Numbered from the stretch's first letter, positions 17,952-27,026 are shown. The stretch: 64,000 nucleotides of DNA from Aurantimonas marina (GCF_017183135.1 NZ_JADDXW010000015.1:41520-105519), one strand, 5' to 3'. The notes: generated from the letters alone by a model not told the origin. Numbers and translations are program-made.

Positions 17952-19007
17952 ATGACCATCCTTGTCACCGGCGGAGCCGGCTTCATCGGCGCGAATTTTC
18001 TCCACGAGTGGCTGGCCCGGTCTGACGAAGCCGTCGTCAATCTCGACCGGATGACCTATGCGGGCCATCCCGGCAATCTGTCCGCGCTTTCGGGCGATCC
18101 GCGCCATCGTTTCATCAAGGGCGACATCCGCGACGGTGAACAGATCGAAACGATCCTGCGCGAGCACCGGCCGCGGGCGATCGTGCATTTCGCCGCCGAA
18201 AGTCATGTCGACCGGTCGATCGCCGGGCCGGAGGCCTTCGTCTTCACCAATGTCGTGGGGACCTTCAACCTCCTCGAGGCCGCCCGCGCCTACCACGGCA
18301 CACTGGCCGACGAGGCGGCCGCTGGCTTCCGCTTTCTGCACGTCTCGACCGACGAGGTCTACGGCGCCCTCCAGGCGGACGACCCCCCGTTCACCGAGGC
18401 TTCCATCGTGGCGCCCAACAGTCCCTATTCGGCCTCCAAGGCCGGCTCGGACCATCTTGTGCGGGCCTATTTCCACACCTACGGGTTGCCGGTGCTGACG
18501 TCCAACTGCACCAACAATTACGGGCCGCGGCAGTTTCCTGAGAAGTTCATTCCGGTGGTCATCGAGCGTGCCCTCGCGTTCGAGCCGGTGCCGATCTATG
18601 CCGATGGCAAGAACGTCCGTGACTGGATCCACGTCGCCGATCACTGTGCCGCGCTGCGCCTCATTATGGAACGCGGCGAACCTGGAACGACCTACAATGT
18701 CAGCGCCGAATGCGAGCGGCGCAACATCGACCTGGCCACGGCGATCTGCGACTGCGTGGACGCGCTTGCTCCCGATCCGCAAGGCCGGACACGCCGGACC
18801 TTGCTGACGCGCGTGGCGGATCGGCCGGGGCATGATTTCCGCTACGCCATGAGTGCCGCCCGCCTGCGCGAAACGCTGGGCTGGCGGCCGGAGCGGAGCT
18901 TCGCGGACGGATTGCGTCAGACGGTGGCGTGGTATCTCGACAATCGCCAATGGGTGGCCGAGGCGCAGGCCCGGCTTGATTCCGCTCGTGCGGAGACGGT
19001 GGCATGA
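17952..19007 (+). CDS. rfbB: dTDP-glucose 4,6-dehydratase
   Basis: The product (351 residues) starts MTILVTGGAGFIGANF and carries TGGAGFIG (nucleotide binding), HFAAESHVDRSI, STDEVYG and YSASKAGSDH (Y-x3-K) in the expected order. It converts dTDP-glucose to dTDP-4-keto-6-deoxyglucose, substrate of WecE here. ATG 17952 matches the family; an AAGGA at 17932 is better spaced to an in-frame TTG at 17940, so the start may be four codons earlier. The stop overlaps the wbqC-like start (ATGA). Confidence 0.93.
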   Translation: MTILVTGGAGFIGANFLHEWLARSDEAVVNLDRMTYAGHPGNLSALSGDPRHRFIKGDIRDGEQIETILREHRPRAIVHFAAESHVDRSIAGPEAFVFTNVVGTFNLLEAARAYHGTLADEAAAGFRFLHVSTDEVYGALQADDPPFTEASIVAPNSPYSASKAGSDHLVRAYFHTYGLPVLTSNCTNNYGPRQFPEKFIPVVIERALAFEPVPIYADGKNVRDWIHVADHCAALRLIMERGEPGTTYNVSAECERRNIDLATAICDCVDALAPDPQGRTRRTLLTRVADRPGHDFRYAMSAARLRETLGWRPERSFADGLRQTVAWYLDNRQWVAEAQARLDSARAETVA

Positions 19008-19693
19008 AGCGGGTGGCGATCGTCCAGTCGAACTACATTCCGTGGAAAGGCTATTTCGACCTGATCGCCTCGGTCGACGAATTCGTGCTCTACGACGACG
19101 TTCAGTTTACCCGCCGCGACTGGCGCAACCGCAACCTGATCAAGACCCCCCAGGGCGTGCGTTGGCTCACCATTCCCGTCGAGAGCAAGGGGCGATACCA
19201 TCAGACGATCCGCGAGACGGCGATCGAGGGGGTCGACTGGGCGGCTACGCATTTCCAGTCGCTGCGGTCGAACTACAGGCGCGCGCCCTTCTTTGACGAA
19301 GTGGCTTCGCTTATTGAACCGCTCTATGCCGTCCCGGCATCCAACCTGTCCGACCTCAACCGGACGTTCCTGCAGGCGATCTGCGACCATCTCGGCATCA
19401 CGACGCGCCTTACCCGTTCGGCCGACTATGAACTCGCCGAGGAACGGACGGAGCGACTGGCGTCGATCTGCGCGCAGGCTGGTGCGGACATCTATGTCAG
19501 CGGCCCGGCCGCAAAGGAATACCTCGACGAGGCCGAATTCCGTCGGCGCAGCATGCGCGTGGAGTGGTTCGACTATTCCCGCTACCCTGAATATCCGCAG
19601 TTGTGGGGTGAGTTCGTCCACGGTGTGACGATGCTCGATCTCCTGTTCAACTGCGGACCGGAGGCGCGTAACTTCATGAAGGCCACGGCCTGA
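19004..19693 (+). CDS. WbqC family protein
   Basis: The 229-residue protein begins MKRVAIVQSNYIPWKGYFDL and continues with VDEFVLYDDVQFTRRDWRNRN split over residues 23-45, the hallmark of WbqC-like proteins. The family occurs in O-antigen loci; its biochemical role in amino-sugar modification is not firmly established. It overlaps the genes on both sides by one to four bases, so it belongs to the rfbB operon. Confidence 0.88.
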   Translation: MKRVAIVQSNYIPWKGYFDLIASVDEFVLYDDVQFTRRDWRNRNLIKTPQGVRWLTIPVESKGRYHQTIRETAIEGVDWAATHFQSLRSNYRRAPFFDEVASLIEPLYAVPASNLSDLNRTFLQAICDHLGITTRLTRSADYELAEERTERLASICAQAGADIYVSGPAAKEYLDEAEFRRRSMRVEWFDYSRYPEYPQLWGEFVHGVTMLDLLFNCGPEARNFMKATA

Positions 19694-20700
19694 TGCGACT
19701 GTCGATCGTTGCCACTCTCTATCGATCCGCCGAATACATCGGTGAGTTTCATCGCCGGGCGACGCAGGCGGCACACGTCTTCGCCGGCGACGACTACGAG
19801 ATCGTCCTCGTCAACGACGGTTCGCCGGATCACAGCCTGCGGATTGCGTTGGAACTCGCCGACGAAGACCCGCGCGTCTGCGTCGTCGACCTGTCGCGCA
19901 ACTTCGGTCACCATAAGGCGATGATGACCGGGCTCGCGCACGCCCGGGGCGACCTCGTCTTCCTCATCGATAGCGATCTGGAGGAGCAGCCGGAGTGGCT
20001 CGAAAGTTTTGCCCGGAAGCTGTGCGACGACGGCTGCGATGTCGTCTTCGGCGTCCAGAAGAAGCGTAAGGGCAATATATTCGAGCGTTGGTCCGGGGAC
20101 TGGTTCTACCGCATCTTCCGGACCGCGACCGGCGTCGACCTGCCGCACAACATCGTCACGGCGCGGCTTATGCGCCGTAGCTATGTGGACGCACTGCTGC
20201 AATACGATGAGCGAGAGCTCTTCCTGGCTGGAATTTGGCATATCGTCGGCTTCGACCAGCGATCGATAAGGATCGACAAGCTCAGCCTGAGTCCGACCAC
20301 CTATTCGGTAACCCGCAAGTTTCACATCCTGATCGACTCCATCACTTCCTTCAGCAATGCACCTCTGATCGGAATCTTCTATTTCGGTTTTGGTATTTTT
20401 ATGCTGGCGTCCGCCTATATCGCCTATCTTGTCGTGATCTGGGCGGTAATTGGGACGGTCGCGGACGGGTGGACCTCCGTGATGGCCTCGATCTGGCTGA
20501 TCGGCGGGTTGATCATTTCCTTCATGGGGGTCATCGGGATTTATCTCTCGAAGATCTATACCGAAGCCAAGCGGCGGCCTTACACGCTTGTCCGCAGCGT
20601 CCATCGCGGCGGACTGGCCGCGCCTTCCAACAGTCGCGAAGGCCTGGCGCCGGACTCTTCGCCCAAGGTCGACATGTGCGAGTCGAGGGCCGCCGAATGA
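19693..20700 (+). CDS. Glycosyltransferase family 2 with two C-terminal membrane helices (GtrB/DPM1-like)
   Basis: The 335-residue protein has the GT2 motifs VLVNDGSPDHS (about 40-50) and IDSDLEEQPEW (DxD region near 97), then two hydrophobic helices at about 230-250 and 265-290. This layout is that of GtrB/ArnC-type enzymes that load a sugar on polyprenyl phosphate at the inner face of the membrane. A GtrA-like protein is encoded at 22935, the usual partner. The start overlaps the wbqC-like stop (TGATG). Confidence 0.87.
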   Translation: MRLSIVATLYRSAEYIGEFHRRATQAAHVFAGDDYEIVLVNDGSPDHSLRIALELADEDPRVCVVDLSRNFGHHKAMMTGLAHARGDLVFLIDSDLEEQPEWLESFARKLCDDGCDVVFGVQKKRKGNIFERWSGDWFYRIFRTATGVDLPHNIVTARLMRRSYVDALLQYDERELFLAGIWHIVGFDQRSIRIDKLSLSPTTYSVTRKFHILIDSITSFSNAPLIGIFYFGFGIFMLASAYIAYLVVIWAVIGTVADGWTSVMASIWLIGGLIISFMGVIGIYLSKIYTEAKRRPYTLVRSVHRGGLAAPSNSREGLAPDSSPKVDMCESRAAE

Positions 20701-21317
20701 CGAATGACCTCGGTGCCATCGCTCACTACTATGCCGGCAAGCTCGCCGTCCATGGCGAGCGCGCCCAGGGTGTGGATTGGAACGGTGAAACCAGTCAGAC
20801 CCTGCGGTTTGGCCAGTTGCTGAAGGTTGTCGATACCGAGGGTGCGTTTTCTCTAAACGATCTCGGCTGCGGCTACGGAGCGCTTCGTGATCAATTGTCG
20901 GGCAGCTGTCCCCGCTGCGACTATGCCGGATACGACATCGCGCCCGAGATGGTGGTTGCCGCGCGTAACCGTTTCGCCGGGATGCCCGCCACGCGTTTCG
21001 AAGTCGCGGCCGTGCCGGACCGGATCGCTGACTTCACCGTTGCCAGCGGTATCTTCAACGTCCGTCTGGATCAGACGGATGAAGCTTGGACGCGCTACGT
21101 CGAGACCACGCTCGAGCACATGGATCGGACGAGTGCTCGCGGCTTCGCCTTCAATTGCCTGACCAGTTATTCCGACGCCGACAAGATGCGCGGGTATCTC
21201 TACTATGCGGATCCGTGCGCGCTGTTCGATCTCTGCAAGCGGCGGTTCTCCCGACACGTTGCCCTGCTTCATGACTATGGGCTCTACGAGTTCACGATCA
21301 TCGTCAGGCAACCATGA
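20697..21317 (+). CDS. Class I SAM-dependent methyltransferase
   Basis: The 206-residue protein has motif I LNDLGCGYGALRDQL (about 52-66) and YDIAPEMVVAARNRF, the usual SAM-binding strands. ATGA overlap with the GT2 gene gives the start. It probably methylates a sugar or lipid-linked intermediate of the glycan, but the acceptor cannot be deduced. Confidence 0.82.
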   Translation: MTNDLGAIAHYYAGKLAVHGERAQGVDWNGETSQTLRFGQLLKVVDTEGAFSLNDLGCGYGALRDQLSGSCPRCDYAGYDIAPEMVVAARNRFAGMPATRFEVAAVPDRIADFTVASGIFNVRLDQTDEAWTRYVETTLEHMDRTSARGFAFNCLTSYSDADKMRGYLYYADPCALFDLCKRRFSRHVALLHDYGLYEFTIIVRQP

Positions 21318-21330
21318 CAGGCGGCATCTC

Positions 21331-21993
21331 ATGACCAAGCTCGTCATCTTCGGCACTGGCGAAATCGCCGAGCTCGCCCACTACTATTTCGCTACGGATT
21401 CCGACCATGAGGTGGTGGGCTTCACGGTCGATGGCGAGTATCTGGGCGCCGATCGGTTCTGCGGCTGTCCCCTCGTCGCCTTCGAAGAGATCGAGAGCGC
21501 TTTCCCTGCGGATCGGTATCAGCTATTCGTCGCGCTGAGCTATGCTAGGCTGAATGCCGTAAGGCGGGACAAGTACGAAGCCGCGAAGGCGCGGGGATAC
21601 ACCGTGGCCTCCTATGTCAGCAGTCGCGCAAGCATCCTCAATGAGGGGCGGATTGGCGACAACTGCTTCATCCTGGAGGACAACACGATCCAGCCCTTTG
21701 TCAGCATCGGCAACAACGTGACGTTGTGGAGCGGCAACCACATCGGCCATCACTCGCGAATCGAGGATCACGCCTTCCTTGCGTCCCATATCGTGGTCTC
21801 CGGCGGCGTCACGATCGGCTCAAGCTGCTTCGTCGGCGTGAACGCGACGCTTCGGGACCACGTCGCCGTAGGGGCCAACTGCGTCATCGGGGCAGGGGCG
21901 CTGATTCTGGCGGATGCCGAACCAGGGGGCGTCTACATGGCGGCAGGAACGGACCGGTCACGCGTCCCCAGCAGCCGGCTGCGGAAGATCTGA
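21331..21993 (+). CDS. Sugar O/N-acyltransferase, NeuD/PglD-like left-handed beta-helix protein
   Basis: The ATG at 21331 gives 220 residues. The N-terminal part (MTKLVIFGTGEIAELAHYYF) is the PglD-N-like nucleotide-sugar binding fold. The C-terminal half has hexapeptide repeats (ILNEGRIGDNCFILEDN, IGNNVTLWSGNHIGHHS, IGSSCFVGVNATLRDHVAVG) and the catalytic His pair region HIGHHS. It is a good candidate to acetylate the 4-amino group of dTDP-Fuc4N, taking the place of WecD, which is absent here. That substrate is inference. Confidence 0.83.
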   Translation: MTKLVIFGTGEIAELAHYYFATDSDHEVVGFTVDGEYLGADRFCGCPLVAFEEIESAFPADRYQLFVALSYARLNAVRRDKYEAAKARGYTVASYVSSRASILNEGRIGDNCFILEDNTIQPFVSIGNNVTLWSGNHIGHHSRIEDHAFLASHIVVSGGVTIGSSCFVGVNATLRDHVAVGANCVIGAGALILADAEPGGVYMAAGTDRSRVPSSRLRKI

Positions 21994-22001
21994 GAAACGC
22001 C

Positions 22002-22904
22002 GTGCGCTGGACCAAACTCGGGCGTCTATACGCGCCGACATCGCGTCATCCGAAGCTGGCAAGCCATGCCGCCAATCCTGTGGCGATCCACCTTGACGGC
22101 GACGTTTTCCGGATCCTGTACAGTGGCAGGGATGCGGAGAATCGGTCCTCCGTCGGTATGGTCGACATCGACATCCGCAAACGACGGGTCGTGGACGCAT
22201 CGGACGAACCGCTCTTCGTGCATGGTCCGCCCGAGAGCTTCTACGCCGCCGGGGTCAGCGTCGGCTGCGTGTACGAAGCGAACGGCCAGAGTTACGTGCT
22301 CTTTATGGGCTGGCAGAATCCGCCCGGAGGTCATTGGCGGGGGGATATCGGGCGCCTCCGGCTGGAGAATGGTACACTGTTGCTGGCCGACGATGTTCCG
22401 CTGCTGGGCGCGAGCCCGCAGGATCCGATCAGCCTGTCCTATCCGTGGGTCGTCTCGACACGCGAGGGCTTCATCATGTGGTATGGTTCGACGGTTGCCT
22501 GGGACGCAGGCAACGGTGAGATGCTGCATGTCTTCAACCGCGCGAGGTCCTCGGACGGCCTGGTCTGGGCCCGCGAGGGGCAGGCGGTTCCGTACAGCCT
22601 GGGCGAGGCACAGGCGTTCTCTCGCCCGACTGTTCTTCGGCGCGATTCCGGCGAGTGGGACATGTGGTTCTCCTATCGCGGGGCGCCCGGGCGAAGCTAC
22701 CGGATCGGCCACGCGGCCAGCGGGGACGGCTGCGAATGGACGCTGGATCTTGAGGGTGCCGTCATAGACGTGTCCGAAAGCGGTTGGGATTCGGAGATGA
22801 CCTGTTATCCGTTCGTGTTCGACCACGATGGCAAACGATACATGCTCTACAATGGCAACGGCTATGGCCGCTCGGGTTTCGGGCTGGCTGTGCTGGACGG
22901 ATAG
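22002..22904 (+). CDS. Five-bladed beta-propeller protein, glycosidase-like fold (GH43/GH130 type)
   Basis: A GTG start at 22002, eight bases after the acyltransferase stop, gives 300 residues. Repeated blade motifs are visible: YSGRDAENRSSVGMVDI, MFMGWQNP-type strand, WVVSTREGFIMWYGS, WDMWFSYRGAPGRSY and RYMLYNGNGYGRSGFG. This pattern is typical of glycosidase-like propellers found in glycan loci. Whether it is enzymatically active is unknown. Confidence 0.65.
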   Translation: MRWTKLGRLYAPTSRHPKLASHAANPVAIHLDGDVFRILYSGRDAENRSSVGMVDIDIRKRRVVDASDEPLFVHGPPESFYAAGVSVGCVYEANGQSYVLFMGWQNPPGGHWRGDIGRLRLENGTLLLADDVPLLGASPQDPISLSYPWVVSTREGFIMWYGSTVAWDAGNGEMLHVFNRARSSDGLVWAREGQAVPYSLGEAQAFSRPTVLRRDSGEWDMWFSYRGAPGRSYRIGHAASGDGCEWTLDLEGAVIDVSESGWDSEMTCYPFVFDHDGKRYMLYNGNGYGRSGFGLAVLDG

Positions 22905-22927
22905 AATGGGCTGGACGGATAGAATGG
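22892..22927 (+). repeat. Exact 18-bp tandem duplication across the end of the beta-propeller gene
   Basis: GCTGGACGGATAGAATGG occurs twice in a row (22892-22909 and 22910-22927). The first copy contains the TAG stop. The second lies in the short gap before the gtrA-like gene. Confidence 0.9.
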
Positions 22928-22934
22928 ACCTGGG

Positions 22935-23408
22935 ATGCGGATCGGACCTCCGATGCCTGAAACTGCCCTAAACCGGTTGTCGTCGACTGGCGAAATCTGG
23001 CGAACGCGGACTGCCGATATCGCTTCGAAATTGCTGCGCTATGGCCTCGTCGGCCTTGCCGCGAATGGAATCGGATACGCGATCTATCTAATCATCACGG
23101 CGTTTGGGTGGGAACCGAAGCTTGCCATGTCTCTCCTGTATCTTCTGGGTGCGGGCATTGGCTTTCTCGGCAATCGGGTCTGGACGTTCCGGGATCATGG
23201 TCGCGTCTGGCCCGCGCTCTGGCGTTACGGGGCGGTCCATGGGATCGGGTATGGCACCAACTTCATGCTTCTGTACATCCTCGTCGATCGCCTGGGCTAT
23301 CCGCACCAAATCGTGCAGGCCGCGGCGATCCTGATCGTCGCGCTGGTGCTGTTCCTGTGCTTCAATCTCTTTGTGTTCCGGGCACCCAAAGACGAGACAC
23401 ATACATGA
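22935..23408 (+). CDS. GtrA family membrane protein
   Basis: The 157-residue protein has four hydrophobic helices and GtrA hallmarks: YGLVGLAANGIGYAIYLI (about 36-53), GAGIGFLGNRVWTFRDHG and a C-terminal FNLFVFRA. GtrA proteins are thought to flip polyprenyl-phosphate sugars made by GtrB-type enzymes such as the one at 19693. Its stop overlaps the start of the next gene (23405). Confidence 0.88.
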   Translation: MRIGPPMPETALNRLSSTGEIWRTRTADIASKLLRYGLVGLAANGIGYAIYLIITAFGWEPKLAMSLLYLLGAGIGFLGNRVWTFRDHGRVWPALWRYGAVHGIGYGTNFMLLYILVDRLGYPHQIVQAAAILIVALVLFLCFNLFVFRAPKDETHT

Positions 23409-24274
23409 TTGCCTGCCCGCGTTGTGGAGCCCTTGGGCAGATGGATGGGGGCGCCTGCCCGCAATGCGGATTTACGCCGGAGGTGATCGACGGTTTTCGC
23501 GCTTGGGCGCCCGCCATGGCCCGGGCCGGCGGCGGGTTCGAGGCAGAATATTTTGCGTTGCTCGCCGAGCTGGAGGATCGGAATTTCTGGTTCCGTTCCC
23601 GCAATCGGCTGCTCGTCTGGGCCTTGAAGACGTATTTTCCCGCCATGACCTCGTTTCTCGAGGTCGGCTGCGGCACGGGATATGTGCTCAGGGGGATCGC
23701 CGAAGCCTTTCCCGCAGCCAGGCTGACGGGCAGCGAGATTTTCGTTGACGGCCTCCAGCATGCCGCCGAGCGGGTGCCGCAGGCCGAGTTCGTACAGATG
23801 GACGCGCGCGCGATGCCCTATCGTGAGGCCTTCGACGTGGTCGGAGCTTTCGATGTCATCGAGCACATCGACGACGATGAGGGCGTTCTTTCGAACCTTT
23901 ATAGCGCAGTGAAGCCGGGCGGCGGATTGATGGTGACGGTACCCCAGCATCGTTGGCTGTGGAGCGCCGCCGACGATTATGCCAGGCACGAGCGGCGTTA
24001 TTCGGCAAGAGAGCTTCGCAAGAAGGTGGAGGCGGCGGGCTTTTCGGTGGTGCGAAGTACGTCCTTCGTATCGCTGCTGTTGCCGCTGATGGCGTTGTCG
24101 CGCCTCAAGCGGCAATCGGTAGAGGCGTATGATCCAACCGCCGAACTACGGCTGCCGCCAGCCGTCAACCGGGGGCTGGAAGCGTTTCTAACGCTGGAGC
24201 GCGCCTTGCTGCGGGCCGGAGTCGATGCGCCGGCCGGAGGCTCGCGGCTGATCGTCGCACGCCGGCCCGGGTGA
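23405..24274 (+). CDS. Class I methyltransferase with N-terminal zinc ribbon
   Basis: The 289-residue protein begins with a CxxC-x(n)-CxxC ribbon (CPRCGALGQ, CPQCGF at residues 4-25). A SAM-binding domain follows: SFLEVGCGTGYVLRGIAE near 80 and FDVIEHIDDDEGVL near 160. The C-terminal part has a hydrophobic segment (SLLLPLMAL). This architecture is common in polysaccharide and lipid-linked sugar loci. The acceptor is unknown. ATG 23405 overlaps the gtrA stop. Confidence 0.85.
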   Translation: MIACPRCGALGQMDGGACPQCGFTPEVIDGFRAWAPAMARAGGGFEAEYFALLAELEDRNFWFRSRNRLLVWALKTYFPAMTSFLEVGCGTGYVLRGIAEAFPAARLTGSEIFVDGLQHAAERVPQAEFVQMDARAMPYREAFDVVGAFDVIEHIDDDEGVLSNLYSAVKPGGGLMVTVPQHRWLWSAADDYARHERRYSARELRKKVEAAGFSVVRSTSFVSLLLPLMALSRLKRQSVEAYDPTAELRLPPAVNRGLEAFLTLERALLRAGVDAPAGGSRLIVARRPG

Positions 24275-24338
24275 TGGCTCGGCACGGAAATCCCCGTTTC
24301 GGCCGGATCGGGCGGGCGGGCTGGAAGGATATGAGTCA

Positions 24339-25253
24339 GTGAAAGCCATCATTCTCGCCGGCGGCAGGGGCTCGCGCCTCTATCCGCTGACGCTCGTCGC
24401 CAGCAAGCAGCTTCAGGCCGTTTACGACAAGCCGATGATCTATTACCCGCTGACGGTGCTGATGGCGGCCGGGATACGGCAGTTCTGCGTGATCACAACG
24501 CCGGAGGACCGGCCGCGCTTCCAGGCGCTGCTCGGCGGCGGCCGGCAGTGGGGCATTTCGATCGAATACCGGGTGCAGGAACGTCCGGCCGGAATTGCCC
24601 AGGCGTTCCTCATCGCCGATGACTTCATCGCCGGCGAGGCGGTGACGCTGGCGCTCGGCGACAATATCTTCGTCGGCGGCGACGCCATTCCGCGGGCGCT
24701 GGCGGAGTTCCGGGACGGCGCCCTGATCTTCGCCTATCGTGTCACCAATCCGCGGGATTATGGCGTGGTGGAGTTCGATGCGGACGGACGGGTCCTGTCG
24801 CTGGAGGAAAAGCCGCGTGAGCCGCGCTCCCATTATGCCGTGCCGGGCCTCTACATCTTCGATGGCGATGTCGTCGGGATCGCTCGCGGGCTGAAGCCGT
24901 CGGCCCGTGGCGAACTCGAGATCACCGACGTCAACCGCGCCTATATGGACGCGAAACGTCTGCAGGTGCATCGCCTTAGCCGCGGCTTCGCATGGCTCGA
25001 CGCTGGGACGAGCGCCGCGCTGCAGGAGGCGGCCGCCTTCATCGAGACGGTGGAACGGCGCCAGGGAATCAAGTTCGGTTGTCCTGAGGAAGCGGCGCTG
25101 CAGCGGGGGTTCTTGAGCCTGGAGGCGTTCGCGGCCCTCGTTCAAGTCATGCCTGATTGCGAATACCGATACTATCTGGAGACCGTCGCGATCGAGGCCC
25201 GAGATCATGCGACCGTCATGACGAGAGGCGGACCGGGAGAGCGGGCAGGATAG
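24339..25253 (+). CDS. rfbA: Glucose-1-phosphate thymidylyltransferase
   Basis: GTG at 24339 starts MKAIILAGGRGSRLYPLT, the nucleotidyltransferase signature. YDKPMIYYPL, the LALGDNIFVGGD segment and FAWLDAGTS are typical RfbA motifs. The 304-residue length is right for the family. It makes dTDP-glucose for RfbB and WecE. It is the last gene of the glycan locus and converges with the ltnD gene 22 bp away. Confidence 0.94.
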   Translation: MKAIILAGGRGSRLYPLTLVASKQLQAVYDKPMIYYPLTVLMAAGIRQFCVITTPEDRPRFQALLGGGRQWGISIEYRVQERPAGIAQAFLIADDFIAGEAVTLALGDNIFVGGDAIPRALAEFRDGALIFAYRVTNPRDYGVVEFDADGRVLSLEEKPREPRSHYAVPGLYIFDGDVVGIARGLKPSARGELEITDVNRAYMDAKRLQVHRLSRGFAWLDAGTSAALQEAAAFIETVERRQGIKFGCPEEAALQRGFLSLEAFAALVQVMPDCEYRYYLETVAIEARDHATVMTRGGPGERAG

Positions 25254-25275
25254 GCTTTCGTTCTATCTAGGCGCC

Positions 25276-26160
25276 TTACTTCTTCGGCAGGTCGATGCCG
25301 GCGAAGGTCTTGATGACGGCGCTGTCGGCTTCCTTGCCGTAGCCGGCATTGCTGGCGTTGAGATACATCGCGTAGGCCGTCGAGGCGAGCGGCAGCGGGA
25401 ATTTGAGAGAGCGGCCGGTCTCGGTCACCAGACCCATGTCCTTGACGAAGATGTCGACCGCCGACATCGGCGTGTAGTCGCCCTCGACCACCCCCTTCAT
25501 GCGGTTCTCGAACATCCAGGAATTGCCGGCGGCGTTGGTGACGACGTCGTACATCAGATCGAGCGCGATGCCGGCGCGGGAGGCAAGGGCCATCGCCTCG
25601 GCGCCGGCCGCGATATGGACCCCGGCGAGAAGCTGGTGGACGATCTTCACCGTCGCGCCGAGCCCGATCGTCTCGCCGATATTGTAGACCTTGGCCGCGA
25701 TCGCATCGAGCAACGGCTCCAGCGTGTCGAAGACGTCCTGCGGCCCGGCGGCCATGATCGTCATCTCGCCGGTCTCGGCCTTCGCCGCCCCGCCGGAGAC
25801 CGGTGCATCCAGCATTTTCAGGCCGGCCGCGCGCAGATCCTCATCGAAGCGGCGGGCATCGTCGGGGGAGATCGTGGCGGATACCATGACCGGCGTTCCG
25901 GGTTTGAGCAGCGGCGCGATGCCGTTGGCGCCGAACAGGGCGTCGCGGCATTGGGCGGCGTTGACCACCAGAAGCACGACCGCGTCGAGATCGCCGGCAA
26001 AGGCCGAGGCGTCCTGGCCGACGCCGGCGGCTCCCGCCTGTTCGAGCCGCTGCAAGGCGGTTGGGGACAAATCGACGCCGTAGACCGTCAGGCCGGCCCG
26101 CAGGGCGGACAAGGCCGCTCCCATCCCCATCGAGCCGAGGCCGATGAAACCTACCTTCAT
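25276..26160 (-). CDS. ltnD: L-threonate dehydrogenase, 3-hydroxyisobutyrate dehydrogenase superfamily
   Basis: The product starts MKVGFIGLGSMGMGAALS (NAD-binding G-x-G-x2-G) and has DAPVSGGAAKAETGEMTIM, then the catalytic lysine in KIVHQLLAGVHIA. This matches beta-hydroxyacid dehydrogenases. With OtnI, OtnC and OtnK upstream in the same operon, the expected reaction is oxidation of L-threonate (or a related tetronate) to 2-oxo-tetronate. A TTG at 26169 is better spaced to the GGGAGGG ribosome-binding site and may be the true start, adding three residues. Confidence 0.9.
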   Translation of the reverse strand: MKVGFIGLGSMGMGAALSALRAGLTVYGVDLSPTALQRLEQAGAAGVGQDASAFAGDLDAVVLLVVNAAQCRDALFGANGIAPLLKPGTPVMVSATISPDDARRFDEDLRAAGLKMLDAPVSGGAAKAETGEMTIMAAGPQDVFDTLEPLLDAIAAKVYNIGETIGLGATVKIVHQLLAGVHIAAGAEAMALASRAGIALDLMYDVVTNAAGNSWMFENRMKGVVEGDYTPMSAVDIFVKDMGLVTETGRSLKFPLPLASTAYAMYLNASNAGYGKEADSAVIKTFAGIDLPKK

Positions 26161-26243
26161 TGCCGCCAAAGCGCCCTCCCATCTTCTGTTTCATGCGCCT
26201 TGGCGGACAACAGGTTCCGCTTTCGGCAATTCAGGACTGCCGC

Positions 26244-27026
26244 CTAACGCTCGCCAGATCCGCCGGCGCGGTACGCCGCCATCCAGCCGAGCCCCTCGTC
26301 GGTCGAGCCGCGGGGCCGGTATTCCGCGCCGACAAAGCCTTCATAGCCGAGCGCCGCAAGAGCCGGCAGCAGCCGCTCGAAAGCGAGTTCGCCCTCGTCT
26401 GGCTCGGCGCGGGACGGGACGGCGGCGATCTGCACATGGCCGATCAGGGCGCGGTGGCGCTCGAAGCGCCGGGTCAGATCGCCCTGCATGATCTGGGTAT
26501 GATAGCAGTCGAACATGATCCTCAGCTCGGGCCGATCGAGACGCGCGACGATCGCGGCCGCCTGCTCGATTTCGAAGAGAAAATAGCCCGGCGCATCGCG
26601 GTGGTTGATCGGCTCGATCAGCACCGTCATGTCGTGTTTGGCGGCGCGGTCGCAGGCATAGGCGAGGTTCTTGTCGAACGTCTCGCCCGCTCCATCGACC
26701 CCTTGGGTTTTTCCGGCCATGACATGGACGGCCCGGACACCGATCTCGGCGCCGTAATCGAAGGCCTCGTCGATCGCCGCCCGGGCTTCCGTCTCGCGGC
26801 CGGGAACGGCGGCAAGGCCGAAATCGGTCGCGCCGCCCTTGCGGGTGTTGAGGCCGAGCATGGTCAGGCCGGTCTCCTCCAGCGCCCGCCGTACGGCTCC
26901 GGCGTCCTCGTCATAGGGCCAATGACATTCGACGGCGTCGAAGCCGGCCGATTTGGCGCGGATGATCGCTGCGGGAAGCGACAGTTCCGTCCACAGGAAG
27001 CCGAGATTGGCGGACAGGCGGATCAT
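26244..27026 (-). CDS. otnI: 2-oxo-tetronate isomerase (hydroxypyruvate isomerase-like TIM barrel)
   Basis: The 260-residue protein starts MIRLSANLGFLWTELSLP and has FDAVECHWPY, VLIEPINHRDAPGYFL, MFDCYHTQIMQGDL and EYRPRG, giving the Glu/Asp/His metal ligands of xylose-isomerase-like barrels. In the Otn pathway it converts 2-oxo-tetronate into 3-oxo-tetronate. ATG 27026 overlaps the otnC stop (TGATG), so the two are coupled. Confidence 0.9.
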   Translation of the reverse strand: MIRLSANLGFLWTELSLPAAIIRAKSAGFDAVECHWPYDEDAGAVRRALEETGLTMLGLNTRKGGATDFGLAAVPGRETEARAAIDEAFDYGAEIGVRAVHVMAGKTQGVDGAGETFDKNLAYACDRAAKHDMTVLIEPINHRDAPGYFLFEIEQAAAIVARLDRPELRIMFDCYHTQIMQGDLTRRFERHRALIGHVQIAAVPSRAEPDEGELAFERLLPALAALGYEGFVGAEYRPRGSTDEGLGWMAAYRAGGSGER

